The notes: a model not told the origin generated them from the sequence alone. A stretch of DNA of 64,000 bases from Pyrenochaeta sp. MPI-SDFR-AT-0127 (GCA_020747015.1 JAGTJM010000019.1:558001-622000); one strand, 5' to 3'; counted from the first letter of the stretch, positions 21,401 through 34,900 are shown. Numbers and translations: made by a program.

Positions 21401-23868
21401 ATGGCCTCCCAGGCGCCTGTCGCGATGCAGGTGAGTTTTGCCACGGGTTCCGATACCGCGTCATTGAACGCCTACTTACCACGACTATGCAGAACGTCGT
21501 CTCTGCTACCGCCCAACTGTGGCCTACTATGTCGGTCGCCCTGAGATCTCCATGGCAAGGCTTTGTGCGAAAGCCTGCTACCTCCGGCGCCAGACAGCTG
21601 CACACTACTCGACCATCTGAGCCTGCAGCAGGATACGGCTCGCAAGTAAGGAAACCAGTTCAGTCTATCCCTACACTCTCCGGGACATTATCTGCAGGTC
21701 TGTCACACCGGCTTCGCCGTCCACAAAAAGTAGATGACTGATTCTGTGCAGTGCCTCGACTAGGATTATGCAACCCACTCGCCAGAAGTGTACCCTTCGG
21801 GCATCTTAGGACACGACACTACTCTACCATGACCCGCAACAGCCCTCTATCGCAGCTTCGCCAGTTACCGAAACCAGGCATAGTTGGATTGGGTCTTTTA
21901 CAACAACGATCGCTCTTCGGTGGCCCGTCGCGAGACCAGCTTGCACGTTTGGAGGAAGCTGCCAACAACAACCCCAGCAGCGCAACGTCTCAAGCTTCCT
22001 TCTACTCGGCTCTCATGCGCGCCAACATGCCCCAAATCGTCGTCGATCGATACAACACAGGGCAGTTCGCTACAAATGCCGTCGTAGACAGGTTTTACAA
22101 CAGCGCTCTACAGAAGACTGGGCAGTCAAGCACACTACAAGCTGGGCAAGGGCTTTCGCAACAACAGATGCAGGCGGTCGCTCAAGCTGTAGGCGCCAAC
22201 GCTGGTGCGGGGCAGATTGGGAAGGCACGTGGCGGTTCTGGCGTCAAGAGTGACCCTGTCTACGTTGTGGTTGAAGAGTCCATGATGAATGTCATCTTCA
22301 AGTGGGTTCGATGGATATGTGGCTTCGCTTTGGCTGCTTACGTATCCTTGATCCTTATCACCCTGTTTGTCGAGACCAGTGGCGTTCTCAAGAAAGTCGG
22401 CGGTGCTACCAGCGCTGAGGTCCGCCCAGAGCATCAGAACACCCGATTTAGCGATGTCCATGGCTGCGACGAAGCCAAGGAAGAGCTTCTTGATGTTGTC
22501 GACTTTCTTAAGCACCCTGAACGTTACAACAAGCTCGGCGGTAGACTGCCTAAGGGTGTTTTGCTCATTGGCCCTCCCGGTACTGGTAAAACACTCCTTG
22601 CTCGTGCTGTTGCCGGCGAAGCTGGTGTTCCATTCTTTTACATGTCTGGCTCCGAATTCGATGAGGTATACGTTGGTGTTGGAGCGAAACGTGTCCGCGA
22701 GCTCTTCACAGCCGCTCGTGCCAAGGCACCAGCCATTGTGTTTATCGATGAGCTTGATGCTGTAGGTGGGAAGCGAAAGTCACGCGATGCCAACTACCAC
22801 CGACAAACACTAAATCAGCTTCTCAACGATCTCGATGGTTTTGACCAGAGCACCGGTGTCATCTTCATTGCCGCTACAAATCATCCAGAGCTCCTTGACC
22901 AGGCTTTACTCCGACCTGGACGATTCGACCGTCATGTTCAAGTAGAGCTTCCCGATGTTGGCGGACGTTTAGCCATCCTTAAGTATCATACTAAAAAAAT
23001 CCGCCTGTCACCCGATATTGACCTCTCAACAATCGCTCGCGGCACTCCTGGCTTCTCGGGTGCTGAATTGGAGAACTTGGCAAATTCAGCTGCTATCCGC
23101 GCGTCCAAGCTCCAGGCGAAGTTCGTTTCTCTTACGGATATGGAATGGGCAAAGGACAAGATAACAATGGGCGCCGAGAGAAAGAGTCGCACCGTTCCCC
23201 TTCAAGATAAAATCCACACCGCTTACCATGAAGGCGGCCACGCCTTGGTCGGCCTTTTCACAAAGGGTTTCAACGACGTGCACAAGGCAACTATCCTTCC
23301 CCGAGGCCACGCTGCTGGTATCACTTTCTTCCTTCCTCAGGAAGAACATCATCACACACGTCAACAGTACATTCGTCAACTACAAGTTTCTATGGGTGGC
23401 AAGATGGCGGAAGAAATTGTTTTTGGCGCCGATAACGTCGCTGATGGCGCTTCTGGCGATATTCAGCAAGCCACATCGCTCGCTTACAACATGGTCACAG
23501 CTTGCGGATTCTCAGACGTGCTCGGTAATGTCGACTTCAAATCCAATTACGACATGGTTTCTCCAGAGACCAAGCGTCTTATCGACAATGAGGTGCGACG
23601 CCTCATAGATGAAGCGAAGTCGAGTGCGAGGAAGCTGTTGCTCTCAAAGCGCCAGGAGCTAGATCGTTTAGCAGATGCGCTTGTTCAGTATGAGACGCTG
23701 GATAAAGACGAGATCTTGAAGGTTATCAAGGGCGAAGAATTACCTGGTCGGTTGAAGTCAATGCCGAACCAACCGATCAAGATTCCAGAGAATCCTTTGT
23801 CCGCAGTGGTACCGGCTCCTAGGGGTGATGATGGTTCAGGGCCCGCCGGTCCAGGACTACCTGCATGA
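21401..23868 (+). CDS. YME1: Mitochondrial i-AAA protease (Yme1/FtsH family)
   Basis: ATP- and zinc-dependent protease anchored in the mitochondrial inner membrane with its catalytic part in the intermembrane space. It degrades misfolded and regulatory membrane proteins. Three exons: 21401-21430, 21493-21697 and 21752-23868, giving 783 residues. A long basic, Ser/Arg-rich presequence (ARQLHTTRP, RTRHYSTM) is followed by one TM near 262-282. The AAA module has Walker A GPPGTGKT (about 352-359), Walker B IVFIDELDAVGG and the second region of homology ATNHPELLDQALLRPGRFDR. The metalloprotease has HEGGH at about 571-575 and the later DGASGDIQQAT acidic ligand. It has one TM rather than two, which fits i-AAA, not m-AAA. 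Intron 2 (21698-21751) has a GTCTGT donor, weaker than usual, but is needed to keep frame. Confidence 0.95.
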
Positions 23869-25747
23869 TGACAACTGGCGTCGTGGTTGAAATTAGAAAC
23901 ACAATTTGACTTGCACCTTGAGGCGAACGGCGTTCCTGTAGCCCTCTTCCCTCCAGCCTTCGCTGATAATGGCGTGGCTGTCCCGTCATTCGAGAGCTTG
24001 ACTTTCTTTTTGTACATTATACGTATGACAGCTTCAGCGAAAAGGAGCTTGGATTACAGCATGCATAGCATTGATTGAGCGACAGTGGATATCGAGGTTG
24101 TGGAGAGGGTAAGATAGATTGATAAGTCACGAATGCAAGACACGTTATATTGGACTCGATAACCATGGTTTGCTTGCCCCTCAACATTGTATCCCAGCTC
24201 CGCAGTCACAATTGTCGTTATATGATCTAACACTTCAACTACCCTTTAGCGGATATAATCGTGCTCATCGTCGGGTCGATTGTGCTCATTAAGTATTTAT
24301 CCTCTTCTTTCGGTGTAAGATTTTATGAAATGTGTTGGTAGATGGATCTCGCCTGACTTTGAATTGTGTTGGGGAAGAGGGACGTAATCACAACAGATTC
24401 GCTACCGTCTTACATTCTGTTGTACCTTACGTGGAGAGACCCGAAACCCGAACACCGCACTACCACATGGGTGCAACATCAATCGAATTAGCATCCCTAG
24501 AAATAAATAAAATGGTTCTTTCATCACGTTTCCATTATACGAAGTGATGACAGCGTTGTCCTTAAACAAATAAGATGTCGGATTGCATTTAGAAATATGC
24601 AGTGATAAGAGTGTCAGATCGATCCCATAAGAGAGAACGGTGTTCAATTCTAGATAAGTTGACCTTTCGTATTGAGGAAATGAACGAGCGGAGGCTTGAA
24701 TAGCCTAATCGTCTCCGCTGTACTCATCTCTGCGCGGAAGATCTTGATTTCTTTGACAGTGACGTGTTGGTCAAGGCTCGACGGCTAAGGGGCAAACCTT
24801 CCTATATTATCGAACCACACATGCTACTATTTCAAGTATGTCGTCGATGAGTTCCGTATTAACTTTCAACTTAACTTCAAACTACTAGAAGTTATGCATT
24901 TCTTGATGTTGACGGTTGTTCAGTTGACAAGTAGGGTATGGCCGAAGAACATTGGCGCCAAATTTTCTGGTACAGGATCCGATTAAACTAGCATATCATT
25001 TTCAATTTTAGTGCCCTGGTCCACTAATTATGGAGGCGGCCATCTGCTGGTGTGCAATGAACCGCGGGTCTTGTTATGTCTGTTCAGTTGCAGCATGCAT
25101 GACCATCAGTAACCAGATGAACATGTTTGTCGCGCAGTCAAATAGAGCCCACCGTGTTGCGTCCGGCAAACTTGACGAGCTGGGGTTGTCACTAGGCATG
25201 AATCGTGTCATGTGCGCGTCATACGGTTTTCCATGTGTTAGTGATGATTCGACCTGGATTCTAAATACATTGTGGTCTTTCAGCACGTGTGGTTGCGTCC
25301 GTGGTAGATTGGTGGTATGAAAACTGATGGCGACCCCATCGGAAATGATGATTGATGTACTTGTTAGACTCGTCATCCTTGAGCCTGCGCTATCAATGTT
25401 CTACAAAAAAATTATGAGACAGAGTCACCAGATGTGTGCGCCAGAATTGCTCTTTGCTCGAGAAACAAGAATCCAAAGGGGTATAAGCTCGGAAATCAAA
25501 ACGCAAGTCGCCATGTACTCTCCTAGTGAAGTGAAGTTCTAAATCGCCGCTCATTCTTCCTAAGAAAATCCAGCCCGTACTTAAGAGAGAAGATCAAGAG
25601 CATGCGGCGCGGTAGTGACAGCTGCTTGACGTCCGTCACATGTTTTGCGATGGCGGGCATTAGGCAGTGCATCAATCTCTATAAAAGATCATACTAGACG
25701 CTGAGCCAATGAGCTTGGGATGAGGAGCAAGTATGTATGGCATGATA
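23869..25747. other. Intergenic, convergent 3' region
   Basis: About 1.9 kb between the convergent ends of YME1 and the Rgt1-like gene. The composition is AT-richer. Only short frames are present (up to about 100 codons) and none is convincing. No repeat or RNA gene was recognised. Confidence 0.5.
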
Positions 25748-28228
25748 TCATGACCAGTCTGGTTTCAACCCACTGGGGTCAAAATTGTTCCCGCCATTGA
25801 CGTTCGGGGAAGTAGATAATTGCTGCGCAGCGGCAGCTGTCGCCTGGGCCTTTGCAGCCTCATTTGCGGCAGCCATGGCGGCAGACAGATCATGATCGAT
25901 CTTCGAAGGCTGCGAAGGTGTTCCATTGCCACCACTACTAGCAGGTCGAGCATCGGCGCCTTCGCGCTCTCCTACTGCAGCAGCAGCAAGATGCTGAAGA
26001 CCAGCCATATTCGGCTGGGAGACAGGACTGGTCTGATCAGGTGCGTTTAGAGGTGGGGTGGGGGCCTTTTTTTGATGCAAAAGTTCTTGAATTGCAGTGT
26101 CCCAACCAAGCCCGTCCGAGCTTCTGTAAAGAATTTGCCCATTGTCCAAGGCATCGCTCATTGCTTTGATACCCGCATGTGCCTCCACTTGCGTTTCGAT
26201 TCTGTCGGACATTTCGGTAAGCGATGTGGCAACAAGGGCGGCAAAAATATGGTGCAGTGGAGTCACCGCTCCGTTTGTAAGTTTGCTCTGTAGATCCTTT
26301 GTGGCACTGAGTATCTCCGCTGGTGAAGCTATTTGGGAAGAGAGTCGTGCAACGAAAACGCGTAAGTATTGATAGGCGAGGTGTGGAGGGGAGTTGTTAG
26401 TGAGATTTGTAATGTCGATCGACTCTCGGAAGCCCGTCAACTGTCCATTCAGGTAAATAAGCTGAGGCGACGTGCTATTCAACACTGAAAAAGCAAAGGG
26501 CGACGACGGGTCAATGTTGGGAACACCTCCAGCCCGATTGACATATGCAATCTGGCCCACGATTTCTGCAGCACCTGGACGATATTAATTGAGTGTCGCA
26601 AAGTAGGACCAGGCTATACGTACGGGCAAGATGGTAGCCAACCTCGCCAAGCGCTAAGTAATCGTCGCGCGAAAGAGAGCCTGAATGAAGCGGAAGCATC
26701 ATGTCCTTCGACCGACTAGATGCATGGAACCGGTCTAATATGAAGGCGGTCCAGAAAACACGACGTGCAGTCTGGAATACTTCTTGGTCCTGTTCTCTAA
26801 GTAGATTCAAGGTTCTGGCGTCATTCAGACCTGCGTCGGTGAAGCAACCAGCAATCTGGCCTAATAGCTGAGCTGTGCTACCAACAACGCCTGGGCCGGG
26901 CCTATCGGACGCTGCCGCAAGCAGTATCAGCGACTGACAATACACTAGGTTATTGTAGAATTGGCGTGTGCCATCTGCATCGTTAAGGCAGTATTTGGCC
27001 GCATCTACTGAAGCGAAACACTGTTGCAGCAATTGATTCAGGGTAAGGTCAATTGATGGCAAGGCTTTGGAAGCGAATGACCTAATGCAGCCCTCCAAGG
27101 CTAGGAAAAAAGCTTCTCGTAGCTTTGGGGGACAATTGGTAAGACGATTCAGAGCCGACTCATTGTGGGGCAATATTGGTAATGTAGGATGTATAATGTT
27201 GTAGTACCTACAGTGAAATTAGCAACAAATCTTGACCGGAACCAGTAGTGTTTTACGCTTTGAGAGTCCCTTCATTGGAACCCGTGATGAGACTGCCAGC
27301 TAGGGTCATCTCCCCGAATGAGGTACGACGATTACCGTTCAGGGAAGGTTCTTGGTCAGTTAGCATGGAGAGACCATGTGACTCAAACGAATGGCAATTA
27401 CCACGATCATGGCTGGACCAGCTAGGTCGTCCAAATACCTCTTGAAAGCCTTCGGTCATGGAGTGGGTGCGTTGTCGCTTGAATTGGGGTGGACTCTGGG
27501 TATCGGCAAAGTTTTGGTCGCCCATGCTTCCGAAATCGAAGCCCTGTGAGGTGTTTTGAGGATGTTGAATCTGGCTTTCGAGCGAGTTGAGCCGGTCAGC
27601 CAGTTCTTTGATATATCTTGAAACGCATGTCAGTAATGATAGGCAACTCTAGGGAGGAGTTGATATACCCTTTGCTAGGCCCACGCTTCATGGGCTGTCT
27701 ACTGAATTGACATCGGGCCCCTGTCCGTTTACAGCTGGAGCAAGCTTCTGGACCGTTCTCACTGGTCGCATCGCATCGAATCTAGCTGTGGTTAGTAAGA
27801 AACTAAATTTGCGTTTGCATTATCCGCACCTTCTTTCGTCGACACTCATCGCAGGCTCGGGAGACCTTTGACCGTTTGCGACTTGGATCATTGGGATCAT
27901 ACGCGTCATGGTGCCCCTCCAAGCTCATGACTGCATGCGCCATCTGTTGCGGCGAGTGGGTCGGCCGCAAAGGCGGCTGAAAATGTTGGTGAGCGCTCAT
28001 GTTGGGAGCCATTTGGGCAAGCTGCTGGTATTGAGGTTGTTGCGGGCCGTTCGTGTGCGTCATGTCGCCGCCCTCGCGAAGTTGCTGAAGGTTTTCCTGC
28101 AGCCGCAGCTCGGGATCGGTCAAGTGCTGTTGCTGCTGCTGTTGTTGCGCCGGTGGTGTTCCGTTCTGGTTGACGTAGGAACCCGGACCTCCGCCCATTT
28201 GCGCGTCGGGGTCAGCGTAGGTGGCCAT
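25748..28228 (-). CDS. Zn2Cys6 transcription factor, Rgt1-like glucose regulator
   Basis: Predicted nuclear regulator of 760 residues. Five exons: 27830-28228, 27669-27781, 27257-27616, 26624-27207 and 25748-26574. A Q-rich N-terminus with a polyQ run precedes the binuclear cluster RACDECRRKK/IRCDAT...ACSSCKRTGARC (Cx2Cx6Cx10Cx2Cx6C, about residues 126-158). Next come QPMKRGPSKGYIKELADR and a short coiled coil. The RGPSKGY linker is the hallmark of Rgt1-type factors, which control hexose transporter and carbohydrate genes in yeasts. A fungal-specific TF middle region follows (YYNIIHPTLPILP, then RRVFWTAFILDRFHASSR). The C-terminus is Ala/Gln-rich. Filamentous relatives may include COL-26/BglR-type regulators; I could not test this. 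All four joins are in phase and restore conserved residues. An alternative ATG four codons upstream (28240) exists. Confidence 0.9.
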
Positions 28229-30363
28229 GCCGGAGCGCACTGCACTGCAGGAGCTTAAATGGCGTCGATGCGACTATCGCAAAAGGTGATTGGGGGTTGA
28301 GGCACGTTTGCGCGCGGCGTGGTATGGTATTGTAGAGTGATTGAAGCGTGCCGTCGAGTAGAGGCCGAGGGAGGTTTTGCGCATGCTGAACTTTACGGGT
28401 TTCGTACTAGCGCGGCAAAAGGCAAGAGGGGAGCCTGCCCTCAAAGGCCAGAGGGAACGCCGTAGCAACATCGTGGCGGTTCTGCTTCATTCGCATTATG
28501 TCGACATGGACATGTATGCAGTGTTGCTCGGGGTTTCTCGGACTGTTTGGTGATAATGAAGTCGCTGTTCGGATTATCTCTTCCACCGTACGCTCCGGGA
28601 CGGCCACTGAGGTACCTTGCACTCCATCAACAACAAGAATGCAAAGTTATGCTGGAAGTACGTGGGCTGCTACCACCGCAGCTTCATGGATAAGAAGAAC
28701 GTGGTAACATTTCAAGAGGGTTTGCGCTGCCGTGAATGCCCAATGCAAACATTTCCCACAGCTTGACCTCCTAGTCAGGCTTTGGATTTCCGATCGTTTC
28801 GGCAGTGGTTGTGAGTAAACCGTGCGTCTTACAGTGTGCCACATATAATGATGCTGAAAGAGTAAACGCAATGGTTTCTTATATTTGCCCAGCTCTCGGA
28901 CATTGGTTGTGCACTTTGTCCTGCATCAGCTGCCCTTTGCAGCATGTCACAACATGTCGCGGCCCGGCAAACTCATGCCACGGGAGACTGCACACATAGC
29001 ATCGAGCGCGAAAAAGAAACTCCAAAGACTCTGGGGCTGATTGCAGGCTGGGATATCTTCCGGAACAGATATACCCCACGGAGAATTTTATGGAGCTGTG
29101 TTTCACGCTGAGCGAATGCCAACAGTTTGCCCTTAGCCTGCCCAGCCCTCAAGCGCCGCTCCGCCCAGCATTGCGCTCTTGATCGCAATGAGCAGCCATA
29201 GTGTGGAGGCTCGAGGCGACAGCGCTAGGTGCCCACTGCACCTCGAGACGTGTGCTAGAATAAGCAAGCAGGCAAAGTGGGTGAAGGTACTGGCGGTGCT
29301 TTGGCCGTCGACTTCATCTGTGCCGGGCGCTATCGCTGCACACAATAGTGATCGCCGCTTGGCAACGGGCGCTGCCTGTCTTTGCGCGTTACGGCCGTCG
29401 TGGCATGGAGAAATGAAGAGGAATTGAAACATTTTGTGCGGCGCCTGGTAGCGCGCGTCGAGGCGCCCACGGTCGGAAGCATGGCCCCATGGCCCATGGC
29501 CCATGGCCCAGAGGAGCCAGCTGAGGACGCCGGTGCGCAACGGAGGCCTTCCGCTGGCCTGAGGGGCCGCCAGAGGAATGGGGAGGAAGCCAAATGTGGC
29601 TCGCTACAGTGGCTGCAAGTCATCGCATCTTGTCCCCCCACCAGCAGCAGCACCAAGGGTCGCGGGCCTGCGGAGGACCAGGAGGATGTGCTCAGACGGC
29701 GCGGGCATGCGGTGAGGGCGTGTGCTGGCTTGCATGGCAGGCAGTTTGTGTGGGATTTTTGCCAATCCGAGGCGACCCACCACAGGGTTCGCTCTTGCCC
29801 GCCCGTCATGATGGCTGATCGCGCCTGCAGATTCGAGCGACGAGGCCTGAGCGCACTTGCCGATGACGCTAAACCCCACAGCCAATGGCACGCCAGGCAG
29901 GTCCGAGTGCCTGCCCTCTTAACCTGTTCCTCCCGCTCGCTCTTTCTCCCATCACTACCTCACCCGCACAACCACACACATATCCATTGTTTTGGCCGTC
30001 CCCTAGGAGCTCCTCCACGCTTTCGGCCAGCGCCTCTTGCGCTCGGTTCCCCCCTCTGACCAACTCTTCTCTCCCCCCTGCCAACTCTCCACTCTCCACT
30101 CTGTCGTCCTCGGTCTCTTCCCGGCGTTCGCGGTCCTTGTCCAGCATCCCATTGACCAAGATACCCTCTGGCGTTTGATTTAGCATACTTCTCCTACTAT
30201 TTTTCTTGCCTGTATCTTTATCCCGCCGCTTCGCACCTCGTTCCGGCCCCCTTTTCGTCTTCATTTTCTTCTCTCACACCCTTCGCCTCTGCCTAGAAAC
30301 CCTCTTGTCCGGCAGCCTCCAGCCAGCTGCGACGACCGCATTCGGCCGTGATACACCCTCGGA
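28229..30363. promoter_or_regulatory. Shared divergent promoter of Rgt1-like and copper-fist genes
   Basis: About 2.1 kb between two divergent transcription-factor genes. The part at 29915-30300 is strongly C/T-rich on the plus strand, as in many fungal 5' leaders, and leads into the copper-fist start. A 225-codon open frame at 29382-30059 overlaps this tract and is judged spurious. A short 7-bp tandem repeat lies at 29481-29510. Confidence 0.45.
29481..29510. repeat. 7-bp tandem repeat (atggccc), four copies
   Basis: Four near-perfect adjacent copies of atggccc with one extra base in the first. It lies in the divergent promoter between the two regulators. Confidence 0.85.
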
Positions 30364-31918
30364 ATGCCTGTCATCGAAGGTGAAAAATGGGCTTGCTCGT
30401 CCTGTATCAAGGGTCACCGAGTGAGCGGCTGCAACCATCAAGGTATGTCGCCTCGGCAACCGCTCAAAGCGTCGACCTCTCGACACTCGAATAAAGAATA
30501 CGACTAACCTCCACTTCACAGACCGCGAACTGCACCACATCAACCCCAAGGGTCGCCCAGTTAAGCAATGCGAGCACTGTCGTGGTGCACGCAAGTCCAA
30601 GTCTCATCATGCCAAATGCGATTGTGGCGATAAGAAAGACAAGGACAAGCACAAAGACAAGGGCGACGCGACGGGTATGAACACATATGGCACAGACGGC
30701 CACGATCACTCTAACAATGCTCCAGTCCATGACGGTCGCTGTCAATGTCACTCGGGCGCCAAATGCATATGCGGCACCAAGAAGGAAGATCTTGACCTCA
30801 AGGTAGACACCAGCCGACAGACTCTACACGATGCTCGTGCAAAGCCCAAGTTGATGACGGCGCAATCTGAAAGCCACTTGACCGTCTTTGCAAATGGCCA
30901 CCACAAGCCGTGCCACCGCAACAACAACACAGCTCACGTTTCGGGTGCCCCCTATAAAATTCCTCGCCCGCATACTCTGCATGGCCACTCAGCATTTGCT
31001 GCTTTGACACAAGGAAACACGTCATACAGTAAGCCGGATGTGCCAGCTACACGTTCAATGGATACGCTGTCGTTGTCAAATAATGACTTCTACAACATGT
31101 TCGGCTCGTCGCAGCGCTCGGTAGAGACACCGCCAATGCCCAACATGACCAGTAGCCTTGACACGCTTCCCTTTCAAGATGCCCTGTTTACTAGTCAGAG
31201 CAGTGTTTTTGGACAGGATGGCAATTCTCCCAGCAGCAATAGCGATACATTTTCGACCCAGCAGTGGCCGTGGACTACCACAACAGTGACGCCCGTCAAC
31301 GGTACCTTTGCATACGGCAGCCTATCGACCTCTCCTTCACAAGAGTGCTTACCCAACCTCGACAGCGACTGGTCAATACCATCGGCTGGTTTCAACCCAC
31401 TTTGGTCTGCTGGTGATCTCCCATTGGACCCGAGCAAATTTAGCGATAGCTTGACACAGCCAATATCGCACAGCGGCGAGTCTAAGCAAAGCGGCCCTGG
31501 CCTTACCGTGGCTTCTTCGGCACACTCGGAGACTGGTGAGCAAAACATATTTGGAGACTTGGAGTTCAAGCCATCCCAGTCGACTGCCAGCGAGTCACTC
31601 TTCTGGGAAGACAGTCCTGTCTATCGCCTTAACACGTCGGCGCCAAATGAAAGCATCCCTGCGCCCGTATCCATGCCTGCTACGACTTCGATGCCGAACG
31701 TCCAGGACCTAGAGCCCACTTTTGCCAAGAACTTGAGCGCTGCGCCGACAGCCATGACGAGTACTGCATCAAGTGATTTCGTCGAGACCGCAGCGATTGT
31801 CATGCCAAATACGTTTGAAGATATTGTTCCCATTGAACCGTGGCCCGTAGACCAGAACAACACTTCGTTTGGGGGGTTACATGGCTTCGAGCTATCATCC
31901 TACAACAACTGGTTCTAA
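30364..31918 (+). CDS. Copper-fist transcription factor, Ace1/AceA type
   Basis: Copper-responsive DNA-binding activator of 491 residues. Two exons: 30364-30442 and 30522-31918. The N-terminal 40 residues are a canonical copper fist. Its zinc site is Cx2Cx8CxH (C11, C14, C23, H25), KGHR (16-19) and the minor-groove motif KGRP (36-39) follow. Beyond it lie C43x2C46, C59xC61 and C100xC102x5C108xC110, the extra cysteine pairs that bind Cu(I) in Ace1/Amt1-type regulators. Mac1-type uptake regulators instead carry their cysteine repeats near the C-terminus, and this protein has none there. I therefore infer a copper-excess (detoxification) regulator like Ace1 or Aspergillus AceA. The remaining 370 residues are S/T/P/N-rich with acidic patches, a likely activation region. 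The only intron falls inside the zinc fist (NHQ/D). Confidence 0.93.
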
Positions 31919-34900
31919 ATGCCAGCGAGGGACTCTAGGCTTGCTCAGCTTCAGTCCCTTTGATGACGCCACGACTGATGACGCTGGTGCACAATGATGC
32001 CACCTCTTGAGCTGCTGTCTATTCATATCTTTCGCTTCGAGTCTCACGACTCCCCTTTGACCCTGGGTCGCTTGTGTATATTGAAGACGCGGCCCGAACC
32101 CTTCGTTTATGCGTGTTCGAGGCCGTGTTATATAAGTTTCCGCCACTTTGCTAGCTGATCAAGTGAGCATGGGTACATAGATGCAGGACGTTGGCAGTGT
32201 TTTCAAAGAGTAGTATGGGCAGCATGTGGACGTATTTCTGTTTTCAAAACTATAGACCAAAGTTTCCGGCGTTGTATAATCTATTACGCCCCTATAAATG
32301 CAATGAAGAAAGATTAAACTATGTTGTCCAGGCGTCCGTGTCTGGACAGTGAAGCTCACGACGTTTGCAAGATGAGCAGCGTTTGCATGCCGGCGAACCC
32401 TTGAGCGGCGCCGAGTGACGTCCTCCGCTGCAGGGCCGATGCACGTGTGCGATGCTCTCTCCACCAATCCAACCGATGTGGACCCACACCCTGGTCGATG
32501 CTGGCAACGTATGCAAGCAGAGATTTCGCGGGCCTTGATTGATGGATGGACGGGCAAGGATGCGTCTGTCTCAGCAAAGGCTGAGTCTGGACGGTAATTA
32601 TCCCGTTCGGAAGCCGGGAATGGACAGGAAACGTCTTGGTGTGTGTCTTACTCGCACGGGCTTGTGAGGTTGTCTGCTTTTTGCGGTGGATGAGGGCTAG
32701 GAACCAGCCACAGCGTAGCACAACAACGCCTTGCGAGATGATGCGCTAAGCCGCGCTCGCCACGCTTCATTCTTCGAGGACGATCAATCGTGGAAGCGGT
32801 GCTGGGGTACGTATTTGAGTGTGCTACGGTATGGTTCCGAGATAGCCAGATTGCATCTAGCCATCAGGGCGCCCAGCTTCTGACCGATACTCCAGCAGCA
32901 TGCAGCCCGCAACAAGGACGACTGTGCCAAAATGCCCAGCACACAGCCTCGTCCACGACGGTCAACAGCGTCGTTGTAAAGGTGCAAGTCGACGCGGTCC
33001 AACCAGCTTCCCTGCAAAGAAAGGCTTACACTCGGCTTGCCCACGAAGCGGGAGCATGTTTCCCCCCAAAATACGCGGCCATCTGCCCTGGACTAACTTG
33101 GACACCAACTGCTCACGACAAGAGGCCATCTCCCGTGCCAGTAGCGAAGCGATTGGAAGCGCGCTCGCTAGCATTCAACGTTCCAATGGCGAAAATGTCT
33201 CATGCACAGCAGCCGCGGGCAGGCCCGGTTAGCGGCTTTGCCTACTTGGGGACCCGCAGAATTATCGATGCGCTGCACACTACGCCCTGCTTGTGGTGAT
33301 CACGAGCGAAGCGTACCTTTTCGCCAGTGCACGGAACCTCGTGGTGCCGTTGAGCAAGAGTGGGCATGTCACTGCCCATGCCATATACGTGACGCTGCGG
33401 CCTCCTCGTACTTGGCGGCCATGAGCCTGGGGTCATACTCAAGCGCTGAAACAGACTCCTTCAAGGCCTCACGTACGCGGAGAGTACTTCGTCCTCCATA
33501 CCCGGCGCCCGTCATTTGGACAGACCCTGGTGATTTTCCATACCCACCTCGCCATGTGCCGGATCATCCCCGCAAATCACCGATGCCAATCTCTCTGCGC
33601 CTTTCGGCTTCTTGCAGCTATCCATACCAAAGACGATCCTCATCTGCCCTTCAGTGTTGCATTCACTGCCTAGATGGCTACCAAAGGAGCCGTGCAACAG
33701 CTGTGTTTCTAGCATCCTTGGCTTGCTTTCAGACCAGGAAGGCTCGCAACCCTTCCTACAGCATCCACACATCAACTACCGATCTCACAAATCTTCTTCC
33801 CATACCGGTATCACGCGTTTCGAAATGGTAGATTGGCGAATCAACTCCCAAGTAGAATCAAAACCCTTGCGCGCCTAGAAGACCTCCGGCCAATTCTGAA
33901 CCGTCGCGGAGATTTTTTGCCCTGTCCGAAATGCCAGAGGATCGTCGCCGGTGAACTCGTAATACAGCCTGTGGACGCACAAACGGGCTATAGACAAGGG
34001 CTCGTATGAGCTGCGGCTCACTCGTCGTGCACCTTGCTCCAAATGCAGGTTCCGCGGTCAATTGCTCTGCTTGTCGCCGAACCATGACAGTGTGTGCCTT
34101 GTCCGATGACATGGTTTCGCAAGGTGCTGGTTTGTTAAATGATGCCTTCGAATGCCTCGTGAGATATCTAGAGATTGTGGCAGCTGAGTGACCAAGCTGG
34201 TATTCAAATCACACAAGGCATACATCTTTTTTTTCTGCTGGATAGCTATGGGCACGGTCACAAACACTTTTGTTCTCTCCTCTCCAAAACGTGAAAGCCT
34301 TGTCGACGATGCCCTCTTGCTGGCAGCTGACAGGCACAGATCAATTCATCTGTGGCATGCCTTTCAACTCAAAATTCAGCCTTACCCGAGCGTAGCCCAC
34401 CAAAATACCTTCCATGATCCTTCCAGAAGTTAAGATACGACCGGTTCGCCAACCACTTCGTAACGCTCATTATTGCCTCACTGAGGCGATTCGCCATTGA
34501 TACCCCACTCGGTCCTTCATTGCAGGCCTGTCAGCCACGCCAAGGCTTACACGAAAATTCCATCCGAGCAATGCCCCGATCTCCCTCCTGTTTGTGCCAA
34601 TTGTCATACCATGACAGCCTCTCGATGATTGGAAGTTAATCAATCAATTGCTACAATGCGGCGTTACTCTCCTACGGCTTCGTTCATCCTTGTAGCCTTG
34701 CGGCTCGAAATCCGGCACATCCCGCGGCCTCATTTACTTTTGCCACCATTCACTGCAAACCAAACTCAAGGATTACCTTAGTCTAGCCACCCCAGAGATT
34801 ACAATTATTTACTCAGAATATGGACATCACACAGTCACATGAATGGTGTTATTTCTTGGGTAATACCAGTTGAGGTTTGCGCAATGGCTGGAAGTGATCC

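Noticed and set aside
29382..30059. 225-codon plus-strand open frame
   Set aside because: It overlaps a tandem repeat and a C/T-rich promoter tract, has no motif, and reads as compositional bias; it probably lies in the copper-fist leader.
33202..33831. 209-codon plus-strand frame
   Set aside because: No recognisable motif, cysteine- and proline-rich random look, overlapping frames on both strands.
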